Shown: piece by piece, positions 22,801 through 27,051 of the stretch
Position numbering within the stretch: position 1 is the first letter of the stretch
Layout: each line of letters starts with the position of its first letter
Assembly (NCBI RefSeq): GCF_000003605.2
Contig: NW_003141311.1
Coordinates: 359,838-386,888 of the forward strand
Reading direction: 5' to 3'
Length of the DNA stretch: 27,051 nucleotides
Source of the DNA: Saccoglossus kowalevskii
Lineage: Eukaryota; Hemichordata; Enteropneusta; Harrimaniidae
Made by a program: the position numbers and the translations under genes
The notes under the pieces: generated by a model
What the model saw: only the letters and a program-made list of their open reading frames with translations
Databases searched by the model: none
What the model was told of the DNA's origin: nothing

Positions 22801-25173
22801 TATGGTACATGTATGAGAAATATCATGTATGGGAAACCATAGCCAAATATGGAAACAACTCCAAATATGGTACGAGAAATATCATGTATGGGAAACCATA
22901 GCCAAATATGGAGACAACTTCAAATATGGTATGAGAAATATCATGTATGGGAAACCATAGCCAAATATGGAGACAACTCCAAATATGGTACGAGAAATAT
23001 CATGTATAGGAAACCATAGCCAAATATGGAGACAACTCCAAATATGGTATGAGAAATATCATGTATGGGAAACCATAGCCAAATATGGAGAAAACTCCAA
23101 ATATGGTATGAGAAATATCATGTATGGGAAACCATGGCCAAATATGGAGACAACTCCAAATATGGAATGAGCAATATTAAGTATGGGTAAATTATAGCCA
23201 AATATGGAGACAACTCCAAATATGGTATGAGAAATATCATGTATGGGAAACCATAGCCAAATATGGAGACAACTCCAAATATGGTATGAGAAATAATATG
23301 TATGGGAAACCATAGCCAAATATGGAGACAACTCCAAATATGGAATGAGCAATATTAAGTATGGGTAAATTATAGCCAAATATGGAGACAACTCCAAATA
23401 TGGTACATGTATGAGAAATATCATGTATGGGAAACTATAGGCAAATATAGAGACAACTCCAAATATGGAATGAGCAATATTAAGTATGGGTAAATTATAG
23501 CCAAATATGGAGACAACTCCAAATATGGTACATGTATGAGAAATATCATGTATGGGAACTATAGGCAAATATAGAGACAACTCCAAATATGGTACGAGAA
23601 ATATCGCGTATAGGAAACCATAGCCAAATATGGAGACAACTCCAAATATGGTATGAGAAATATCATGTATGGGAAACCATAGCCAAATATAGAGACAACT
23701 CCAAATATGGTATGAGAAATATCATGTATGGGAAACCATGGCCAAATATGGAGACAACTCCAAATATGGAATGAGCAATATTAAGTATGGGTAAATTATA
23801 GCCAAATATGGAGACAACTCCAAATATGGTATGAGAAATATCATGTATGGGAAACCATAGCCAAATATGGAGACAACTCCAAATATGGTATGAGAAATAT
23901 CATGTATGGGAAACCATGGCCAAATATGGAGACAACTCCAAATATGGAATGAGCAATATTAAGTATGGGTAAATTATAGCCAAATATGGAGACAACTTCA
24001 AATATGGTACATGTATGAGAAATATTATGTATGGGAAACTATAGGCAAATTTAGAGACAACTCCAAATATGGAATGAGCAATATTAAGTATGGGTAAACT
24101 AAAGTCAAATATGGAGACAACTCCAAATATGGTATGAGAAATATGAAGTATACATGGAGATACTACTCGTAAATATAAACATGACAATATGGGAAATTTG
24201 ATTTTTTAATTATTCTGAGCATATCTTACTTTGTATCTTTGATGTTTTTAATTATTCCTTCTACGTCACCAAGAAAATCATTTGCATGATACTTGATACC
24301 AAGTACATGCTTAATTTGACCTGTTCCTATGGTAACAGCAGCAGATGTAGTGAATCCATTGATGACTGGGTACGATATAAAATTGACAAGAAATCCTGAA
24401 GAGAGATGAAGAAACACTGATAGTATATTATCAAGTGGAATATGAGGTTATTATGAGGATACCTCAAAGTATGTATGAAGACAGTACAGCGGGAGTATCA
24501 ACCAACATTTCTCTTATTTTCATGAACTTTTCTATTGTTGTTTTGATGATTTGAGAAAAAATGCATCAACATTTTGGATAAAATGTTGCATTTTATTATG
24601 TGAGTAGCGACTTTAGTGCTAAAAGAGTTACCATAATTAAGAGGTCCTGTGTAATGCTTTCCTTGGATTAGAAAATCGAACACCTGCATGACAATGTTGT
24701 GTTGGCATCTTTGGAAATAGTCCGACTGTGATGCATCGACATTTCAACGACAAGTATAAGATTGAATGGTGGCAGAGATATATTCATAAAAACAGAACTC
24801 GGTGTGAGAGATTGCAAATCACCCACATGTCTATAATAGAATGTTCATTCTGATTGTTCTTTTCGAGAATCTCTAACTCCCACATTTCAATGCTTTGAGA
24901 ATCTGATGAACCTTCCTCACACACCTTTGCTCAAATAATCTCACCAGAGTACTTACCAAGTTGGAGAATTCCCATTGCTAGCTGTATACATCCGCATATA
25001 AAAGTCAAAATGACTGCATAGATTGGATTAATGAAACCAGTAGTTGGGTCCTCTTCGCCTCCAAATTGACCAACCATTAGTGACATTATAGCGGTAGGAC
25101 CCAGAGTGATGTCCTTTGAAGTCCCCAGTAAACAGTAGACAAAACATCCCATGAAGGCAGAGTACAATCCATA
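10755..25173 (-). CDS. SLC26A11: SLC26A11-like anion (sulfate) transporter, 14 exons in window, 5' end missing
   Basis: Joined minus-strand exons: 25173-24957, 24395-24230, 22380-22326, 20493-20388, 19764-19595, 18613-18541, 18143-18093, 14819-14759, 14338-14142, 13301-13171, 12357-12172, 11439-11374, 11264-11177, 10819-10755. They total 1632 nt, or 543 residues plus TAA, with all phases matching. The product has the SLC26/SulP layout: a multi-pass membrane transport core (about residues 1-408) and a cytoplasmic C-terminal STAS domain (about 410-525). The sulfate-transporter signature YGLYSAF...GTSK is at residues 1-20; SSYPVTGSFSRTAVNSQSG matches the most conserved stretch of SLC26A11 as I remember it. 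SLC26A11 proteins carry sulfate and other anions without sodium coupling, at the plasma membrane and/or lysosome. Human SLC26A11 is about 606 residues, so roughly 80 N-terminal residues are missing here; I found no exon for them in 25174-27051. Another SLC26 clade cannot be fully excluded without a tree. Confidence 0.93.
11177..11264 (-). CDS. SLC26A11: SLC26A11-like exon 13 of 14 (STAS domain)
   Basis: Acceptor TTTACTTATAG after a 109-bp intron, donor GTAAGT, ends phase 1. Residues 494-522: QSIREVFLLADISGFTTYGN then VNDAVSALV, the last STAS strand and helix (human VLRVLLSADLKGFQYFSTLEEA). Confidence 0.92.
11374..11439 (-). CDS. SLC26A11: SLC26A11-like exon 12 of 14 (STAS domain)
   Basis: Acceptor CATGTTTATAG, donor GTACAA, 22 codons in phase 0. 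Residues 472-493: GMTELLYEYRDAGVKLVFAA then LE. This is the STAS helix and following strand, parallel to human LGELLQDFQKQGVALAFVGL. Confidence 0.92.
11816..12021 (-). mobile_element. MITE, family A copy 1, TA-flanked
   Basis: Inverted partner of 21715-21929. Its plus-strand right end is CCCCTTTACAG followed by TA (12022-12023); the left end starts GTAAAATGAC. Internal short motifs of TTCACTG/CAGTGAA type repeat in both orientations. TA target duplication and CTGTAAA termini suggest a non-autonomous Tc1/mariner-type element. It has no coding capacity and lies in the intron between exons 11 and 12. Confidence 0.75.
12058..12078. repeat. Short (CCTAA)n tract
   Basis: About four CCTAA pentamers in tandem just beyond the MITE. 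It resembles arthropod-type telomere repeats but is too short to mean more than a microsatellite. Confidence 0.6.
12172..12357 (-). CDS. SLC26A11: SLC26A11-like exon 11 of 14 (STAS domain, first half)
   Basis: Acceptor TTTTTGACAG, donor GTGTGT, phase 0 both ends (62 codons). Residues 410-471: EILVIKVGHGIHFPAVEHI (first STAS strands, equal to human VLVLQPASGLSFPAMEAL), an acidic variable insert (GDEDDIERALP), then KAVILDCSHVDTVDYTTIQ, the STAS strand and loop that in bacterial anti-sigma antagonists carries the phosphorylated serine. Confidence 0.94.
13171..13301 (-). CDS. SLC26A11: SLC26A11-like exon 10 of 14 (last membrane helices)
   Basis: Acceptor GTTCTTTCCAG, donor GTTTGT (weak), ends phase 0. 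Residues 366-409: LDLLPLFATFIISLLLGIEI then GIIVGIALDLLIVLYKTARP. These are the final two transmembrane helices and the linker into the STAS domain. Confidence 0.95.
13630..13980. repeat. Degenerate copies of the 140-bp intronic repeat
   Basis: Three decayed monomers recognised by the block ATGGCTGCCA/TCAGCCATTTTGAATC and a following TGAAAC: around 13681, 13814 and 13890. They match the array at 16430-18000 in another intron of the same gene. A related fragment (AAAATGGCTGCCATCAGG) is near 15999-16016. Confidence 0.65.
13954..13967. promoter_or_regulatory. Perfect X-box palindrome (RFX type)
   Basis: GTTTCCATGGAAAC is a perfect 14-bp palindrome matching the RFX/DAF-19 X-box consensus RYYNYYATRRNRAC. 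It lies in the intron between exons 9 and 10, at the edge of the degenerate 140-bp repeat. Binding is not demonstrated. Confidence 0.4.
14142..14338 (-). CDS. SLC26A11: SLC26A11-like exon 9 of 14
   Basis: Acceptor TGTATTTCAG, donor GTAAGT, ends phase 1. Residues 300-365: RTAVNSQSGVKTPLGG, a hydrophobic helix (VFTGSLVLLALGLLTP), YIPQAALASVIITAVAQMVD, then KLWKVK. Covers the R-T-A-V-N-x-Q-S-G motif and the membrane helices before the last hairpin. Confidence 0.96.
14759..14819 (-). CDS. SLC26A11: SLC26A11-like exon 8 of 14 (61 nt)
   Basis: Acceptor TTTCCCAACAG, donor GTAAGT, ends phase 2. Residues 280-299: GGANVFSSFISSYPVTGSFS, equal to the human LTNMLGSLVSSYPVTGSFG stretch (TM10 region, part of the anion-binding fold). 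It is separated from exon 7 by the gene's largest intron (3273 bp), which contains the 140-bp repeat array. Confidence 0.94.
16338..16355. repeat. Perfect 8-bp-arm hairpin upstream of the 140-bp array
   Basis: TTGAAACT-TG-AGTTTCAA is an exact stem-loop about 80 bp before the first recognisable 140-bp monomer; it may mark a subterminal hairpin of the element containing the array. Confidence 0.5.
16430..18040. mobile_element. Tandem 140-bp repeat array, possibly a non-autonomous Helitron-like element
   Basis: Monomers carry ACATGTATCCTAACATGTAT, ACTGACAAAGCATGTCC and AAGATGGCTGCCAGTCGGCC. Starts at 17041, 17181, 17465, 17605 and 17745 give steps of 140, 284 (two units, one diverged), 140 and 140 bp. 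The segment from about 16701 to 17134 recurs at about 17125 to 17558 with one difference seen by eye: a recent 424-bp duplication. Units alternate with a GACGGACAGACGG-type microsatellite. The right end is a 33-nt hairpin (18004-18036) followed by TAAT, giving CTAA|T as at Helitron 3' ends. Open minus-strand frames inside the array are repeat artefacts. Confidence 0.65.
18004..18036 (+). repeat. GC-rich terminal hairpin of the 140-bp array
   Basis: GTCCCCGTTTTCGGAC pairs with GTCCGAACGGGGAC across a 3-nt loop, leaving a two-T bulge. It is the most GC-rich short block in the gene and lies just 56 bp from the start of exon 7's donor side. Confidence 0.8.
18093..18143 (-). CDS. SLC26A11: SLC26A11-like exon 7 of 14 (51 nt)
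   Basis: Acceptor TTTTTACAG, donor GTAAGT, phase 1 to phase 1. Residues 263-279: ARENKYKIDSNQELIAL, matching the NNYRIDANQELLAIG segment of human SLC26A11; D-x-N-Q-E-L is a family hallmark. The exon sits only about 55 bp from the end of the 140-bp repeat array in the next intron. Confidence 0.93.
18541..18613 (-). CDS. SLC26A11: SLC26A11-like exon 6 of 14
   Basis: Acceptor AACCTCACAG, donor GTAAGT, ends phase 1. Residues 239-262: ELNVGIVIVPLIGFLESIAI then GKAF. This is the conserved SLC26 segment with the L-E-S-I-A motif (TM8 end) near the anion site. Confidence 0.95.
18695..18985 (-). repeat. Dispersed repeat, copy 2 (partner at 700-945)
   Basis: The reverse complement aligns in order with 700-945 (blocks CATCACGGTGAAAACAAAGG, TCGGCGTTCCAC, CATAGAAATACATGGTAC). 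It contains about 35-40 bp extra between the first and second blocks. A 75-codon open frame on the minus strand (18981-18754) ends at a TAG also present in copy 1, but nothing in it is recognisable. In the intron between exons 5 and 6. Confidence 0.7.
19018..19031. promoter_or_regulatory. X-box-like 14-bp palindrome
   Basis: GTTGCTATAGCAAC is perfectly palindromic and fits the RFX-type X-box pattern. Intronic, 33 bp beyond dispersed repeat copy 2. Function unproven. Confidence 0.35.
19166..19490. other. Intron segment open on both strands, no recognised gene
   Basis: Between exons 5 and 6, both strands stay open for about 80-98 codons and the stretch is slightly less AT-rich than its surroundings. 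It holds a CTTGAG-TTG-CTCAAG hairpin near 19315-19329. It may be an unrecognised SINE-like insertion; no protein similarity recognised. Confidence 0.3.
19595..19764 (-). CDS. SLC26A11: SLC26A11-like exon 5 of 14
   Basis: Acceptor ATTTCACAG, donor GTGAGT, ends phase 0. Residues 182-238: ARNAVVVITAALFAWSLHAS (membrane helix), then HHPFTLVGEIPAGLPHFEPP, matching human QPFILTGETAEGLPPVRIPPF. The following loop has one N-glycosylation sequon (N-I-T in SQNITSNE); the human protein, as I recall it, also has a sequon (NGT) in this loop, so it is probably extracellular or lumenal. Confidence 0.95.
19874..20313. repeat. (GTGA)n microsatellite, about 440 bp
   Basis: Two long pure blocks (about 19874-19950 and 20116-20208) of the tetramer GTGA, with interrupted stretches of GTGT, GTAT and GAGC between and after. 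Lies about 75 bp downstream of exon 4's donor in transcription order. The minus strand reads as a spurious Thr-His-Ser-Leu repeat frame. Confidence 0.97.
20388..20493 (-). CDS. SLC26A11: SLC26A11-like exon 4 of 14
   Basis: Acceptor TCCACAG, donor GTACAG (non-canonical beyond GT), ends phase 1. Residues 147-181: a hydrophilic loop with an acidic patch (HDSCEDEDLS) followed by LAKKILWKVLWLIGT. It joins in frame to ARNAVVVI of the next exon, reproducing the human TTARNALVV junction. The loop sequence itself is poorly conserved. Confidence 0.87.
20764..20900. mobile_element. Decayed MITE, family B fragment
   Basis: The left end GTAAAATACTTTATTTTAG and internal TTTTTCGCTGGAA / GAATTTATTTTGCTTAATTT match the family B elements at 25641-25853 and 26487-26675. 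The right terminus has decayed into an A-run. Confidence 0.5.
21715..21929 (+). mobile_element. MITE, family A copy 2, TA on right flank
   Basis: Closely matches the reverse complement of 12021-11816 over its whole length, including GCTTATTTCGCTGACTGGAA and AATGATAAAACCGTGAATTT. Ends ATTTTACAG|TA. The left terminus (TTGTGTAAAGGGG) has lost the CTGT. In the intron between exons 3 and 4. Confidence 0.75.
22326..22380 (-). CDS. SLC26A11: SLC26A11-like exon 3 of 14 (55-nt microexon)
   Basis: Too short to stand out as an ORF; found by phase. Acceptor TTTATTTACAG, donor GTAATA (weak). The split codon from exon 2 completes as AAT, then LWDLLMAAVCFVILIVLK, one hydrophobic helix equivalent to the human GDAVLGLVCMLLLLVLK segment. 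Ends phase 0. It lies about 220 bp downstream of the 59-bp CArG satellite in transcription order, which fills the intron before it. Confidence 0.88.
22600..24150. repeat. 59-bp satellite, about 26 units, two CArG boxes per unit
   Basis: The typical unit begins CCAAATATGG-AGACAACT-CCAAATATGG and continues with one of three tails: type A (AATGAGCAATATTAAGTATGG), type B (TATGAGAAATATCATG), or type C (as B with an inserted ACATG). By eye I count about 42 exact CCAAATATGG copies, all fitting the SRF consensus CC(A/T)6GG, spaced 18 and 41 bp. Blocks ordered B-B-A recur, showing higher-order amplification; the leftmost units are the most diverged. Fills most of the intron between exons 2 and 3. Confidence 0.95.
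24230..24395 (-). CDS. SLC26A11: SLC26A11-like exon 2 of 14
   Basis: Acceptor CTCTTCAG, donor GTAAGA, ends phase 2. Residues 73-127. Includes FLVNFISYPVINGFTTSAAV and GTGQIKHVLG, matching the human FISYPVIKGFTSAAAVTIGFGQIK region: a membrane segment followed by the conserved G-Q-x-K helix end. The tail (DFLGDVEGIIKNIKDT) is the variable loop before the next membrane helix. Confidence 0.94.
24396..24956. other. Intron between exons 1 and 2, no further feature seen
   Basis: 561 bp of ordinary AT-rich sequence with consensus GTAAGT and CTCTTCAG ends. An open frame inside it (24498-24689 minus) is not in any conserved part of the transporter. Confidence 0.6.
24957..25173 (-). CDS. SLC26A11: SLC26A11-like exon 1 of 14 in window (signature exon)
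   Basis: Phase 0 start after acceptor TTCTTCCCAG; ends phase 1 at donor GTAAGT. Encodes residues 1-72 of the partial product. Contains the Prosite-type sulfate transporter signature (Y-G-L-Y-S-A, then G-T-S-K) and LGPTAIMSLMVGQF, the region after TM2-TM3 in SLC26 structures, then a hydrophobic segment (YAVILTFICGCIQLAMGIL). A short acidic insert (GGEEDPTTG) extends the loop relative to the human protein as I recall it. A phase 0 start within the signature means an upstream coding exon must exist; in vertebrates it would supply the residues ending PPQ. Confidence 0.95.
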
Positions 25174-25273
25174 CTGGGAAGAAAATACAGTAAAAAAATA
25201 ATTTTATAAATTCAATGATATAAAGCGTGTTGACGAGCTATTGTGTTGTTGCATTGATCTATTTCAGGAATTT

Positions 25274-25490
25274 AATCTGATTGGTCCATCGGTCTGTAGG
25301 TATGTCTAATTTGATTGGTCCATCGGTCTGTAGGTATGTCTAATCTGATTGGTCCATCGGTCTGTAGTTATGTCTTATCTGATTGGTCCATAGGTATATA
25401 GGTATGTCTAATCTGATTGGTACATCGGTTTGTAGGTATGTCTACTCTGATTGGTCCATTGGTATGTAGGTATGTCTAATCTGATTGGTC
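25274..25490. repeat. 34-bp minisatellite, seven units, each with an inverted CCAAT (NF-Y type) site
   Basis: TGATTGG occurs at 25278, 25312, 25346, 25380, 25414, 25448 and 25482, exactly 34 bp apart; six of seven read CTGATTGG. On the gene's sense strand this is CCAATCAG, the strong NF-Y/CBF consensus. The remainder (CATCGGTCTGTAGGTATGTC) varies more. A further single TTGATTGGTCC is near 26113. Located just upstream of exon 1 in the preceding intron. Confidence 0.95.
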
Positions 25491-25640
25491 TATTGATTGA
25501 CCAGCATTGTATTATGAAAAAATTAAAATAAAAACATAATTTTGATGACACTAAAAATACAAATTTTTAAATCTTTGCTTGCAATTTTTGAAAAAAAAAT
25601 TACCAGAATTTGTTTAAATTTTCTCGAGTTTTATAAAATA

Positions 25641-25853
25641 CTGTAGAATACTTTTATTTTCGCTTGAAATTTATTTTCGCTATTTTTGCTGAATGGATGC
25701 TTCAGTGAAACTAAAATCCAGCGAATATACTTTTTTTCCTATACTTCACATTCAACTCATCAAAAATCAGTGAAAATAAATTCCAAACAAAACTAACACC
25801 CAAAAAGCCTTTTCAGCGAAAATAAATTCCAGCTTAAATAAAGTATTCGACAG
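25641..25853. mobile_element. MITE, family B, full-length, TA target duplication
   Basis: 213 bp flanked by TA (25639-25640 and 25854-25855). The terminal inverted repeats of about 40 bp begin CTGTAGAATACTTTTATTTT and, from the other end, CTGTCGAATACTTTATTTAA, both running on to a shared ATTTATTTTCGCT block. TA duplication and CTGT ends suggest mobilisation by a Tc1/mariner-type transposase supplied elsewhere. No coding capacity. Confidence 0.8.
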
Positions 25854-26486
25854 TAAATATTATATATGTGTTTCTAATAAATCAAAATGATTTGTCAATT
25901 TAGCAAAATTTAAATTGTCTTGTGACAACGTACCTTCATTTAAAATATTAAAATCAGGTTATATACATTTAAAAAAAAAATTATTCGTCCCGATCACATA
26001 CACTGACCTATTGAACTATCCGACATGTCATTGTGGTCAGCCAAATGTTTTGTATGACACAGTCAATTTGATGATTAATTAATGCAGCTGCATAATACTT
26101 AGTACGCCCAATTTGATTGGTCCACTGTCTAAATAGATCAGACACACAGACAAAGATGTGGTAAAAATCATCAAAGCTGTTACCTTTGTAACAAATAAGA
26201 ATACCGCAATACTATACAATACAAAGTCAGCCAATCTGTTGCATTATACACGCCATTTGGCAGTACACATCTTTTTTTGTGATTTACTATCAAATTGACC
26301 CATATATCTTTAATGCACATTAATGTTTGAATCTTTTAACAATAAAAACACAACATTCCAAATGGAGAAAGATTAACACAGAATAACAATACATGATAAA
26401 TAGATAATTTGTATATTTTAATTTCATTCATGTATGTACGCACATATATATACATGTATTTGTGCTAGGGGTTCTAAATTTGTATA

Positions 26487-26675
26487 CTGTAATAAAAATA
26501 CTTTATTTAATATTTTAGTTGGAATTGAAAAGACTTTTTGTGTGTTTTGTATGGAATTTATTTTCACTGATTTTTGGTGAGTGAAATGTAAAATATAGGG
26601 AAAAAGGTATTTTGACTCCTTCAGCGAAAATAGCGAAAATTAATAAATTCCAAGCGAAAATAAAGTATTTTACAG
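26487..26675. mobile_element. MITE, family B, second copy
   Basis: 189 bp between TA dinucleotides (26485-26486 and 26676-26677). Left CTGTAATAAAAATACTTTAT and right ATAAAGTATTTTACAG with AGCGAAAATAGCGAAAATTA inside match the copy at 25641-25853. About 24 bp shorter, with the left arm more diverged. Confidence 0.75.
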
Positions 26676-26766
26676 TACCTAATATGTGACTGTAAAAATA
26701 CATTGAGAATAAGTTTTGCTTGAAAAAAAATGAACATTAGAGTACTGGTTAAATATAATTTTTCGA

Positions 26767-26995
26767 AGTACTGTGTCTCTGAGATTTAATAGTAACCTGT
26801 GAGTCAGTAAAAAAAATACATGTATATATTTCACTAGACTACATAACCCTATTATTTAATTGTTAGTTTAGGAAATCGTATTTTGAAAGCTAATGGAATG
26901 ATTAAAATGATAAATGACAATAAATAATTTTTCAAAGTACTGCGTCTCTGAGATTTAATAGTAACCTGTAAGTCAGTAAAAAAAATACATGTACT
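26767..26995. repeat. Direct duplication, two ~58-bp copies 169 bp apart
   Basis: AGTACTGTGTCTCTGAGATT and what follows to TACATGTA (26767-26824) recurs at 26936-26993 with two or three differences. The second copy runs straight into a further MITE end. Confidence 0.85.
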
Positions 26996-27051
26996 GTGGA
27001 ATACTTTATTTTCGCTGGAATTAATTTTCATTGAAAAGGCTTTTTGGGCGT
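26994..27051 (+). mobile_element. MITE, family B, third copy cut by the window end
   Basis: Starts CTGTGGAATACTTTATTTTC after TA (26992-26993) and continues with CGCTGGAATTAATTTTCATT and AAAAGGCTTTTTGGG, matching the inner arm of the element at 25641-25853. The rest lies outside. Confidence 0.75.

Noticed and set aside
23059-23586. 175-codon open frame (minus), and similar frames at 22548-22826, 22967-23170 and 23900-24187
   Set aside because: They are read-through of the 59-bp satellite, whose period is not a multiple of three; no start context, splice sites or similarity.
22600-24150. CRISPR array
   Set aside because: Units are continuous 59-bp tandem repeats without unique spacers, in an animal intron.
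25174-27051. Search for the missing N-terminal transporter exon (expected to end near LPPQ before the signature)
   Set aside because: No frame on the minus strand with the right residues ahead of a donor was found; the candidate donor at about 25930 (GAAG|GTACGT) follows a frame with a stop.

Overview
The window is animal nuclear DNA: AT-rich, intron-rich, and loaded with short dispersed repeats and minisatellites. The only protein-coding gene I can support lies on the minus strand. It is split into 14 exons between 25173 and 10755, every junction is GT-AG, and the joined reading frame of 543 codons plus stop stays open across all phase changes. The product is a member of the SLC26/SulP anion transporter family, closest from memory to SLC26A11 (sodium-independent sulfate anion transporter). 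The first exon or exons (N-terminal cytoplasmic tail and first membrane segments) lie beyond 27051. Repeat style (TA-flanked MITEs with ends like CTGTARAATACTTTATTTTCGC, 140-bp repeat arrays ending in a GC-rich hairpin plus CTAA, frequent TACATGTA) suggests a marine invertebrate, perhaps a mollusc, brachiopod or hemichordate. This is inference; I cannot name the species.

Layout. 1-10.7 kb: no recognisable coding exons. This part is visibly richer in CpG than the rest. It holds a dispersed repeat copy (about 700-945), two GC-rich hairpins (240-283, 2008-2038), a candidate minus-strand promoter with a 5' exon and strong splice donor (3579-3744), a cluster of CRE sites (4451-4483), a 62-bp-spaced direct repeat carrying two perfect CArG boxes (4655-4760) followed at TATA-to-initiator spacing by a candidate plus-strand core promoter (4804-4836), and a 49-bp minisatellite (9856-10114).

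10.7-25.2 kb: the SLC26A11-like gene. Its introns carry most of the repeat content: a MITE (11816-12021) and its inverted partner (21715-21929); degenerate and then well-preserved arrays of a roughly 140-bp repeat (13630-13980; 16430-18040), the latter with a nearly perfect 424-bp duplication and a terminal hairpin that looks like a non-autonomous Helitron end; a dispersed repeat copy at 18695-18985; a (GTGA)n tract; and a 26-unit, 59-bp satellite (22600-24150) in which most units hold two perfect SRF-type CArG boxes. 25.2-27.05 kb: the intron before the first visible exon, with seven 34-bp units each holding an inverted CCAAT (NF-Y type) site, three copies of a TA-flanked MITE, and a 169-bp-spaced direct duplication.

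The gene is probably an ordinary housekeeping-type anion transporter. The unusual content is the repeat arrays made of perfect transcription-factor consensus motifs inside its introns and the immediate-early-like motif cluster downstream of it. All counts and boundaries were read by eye.
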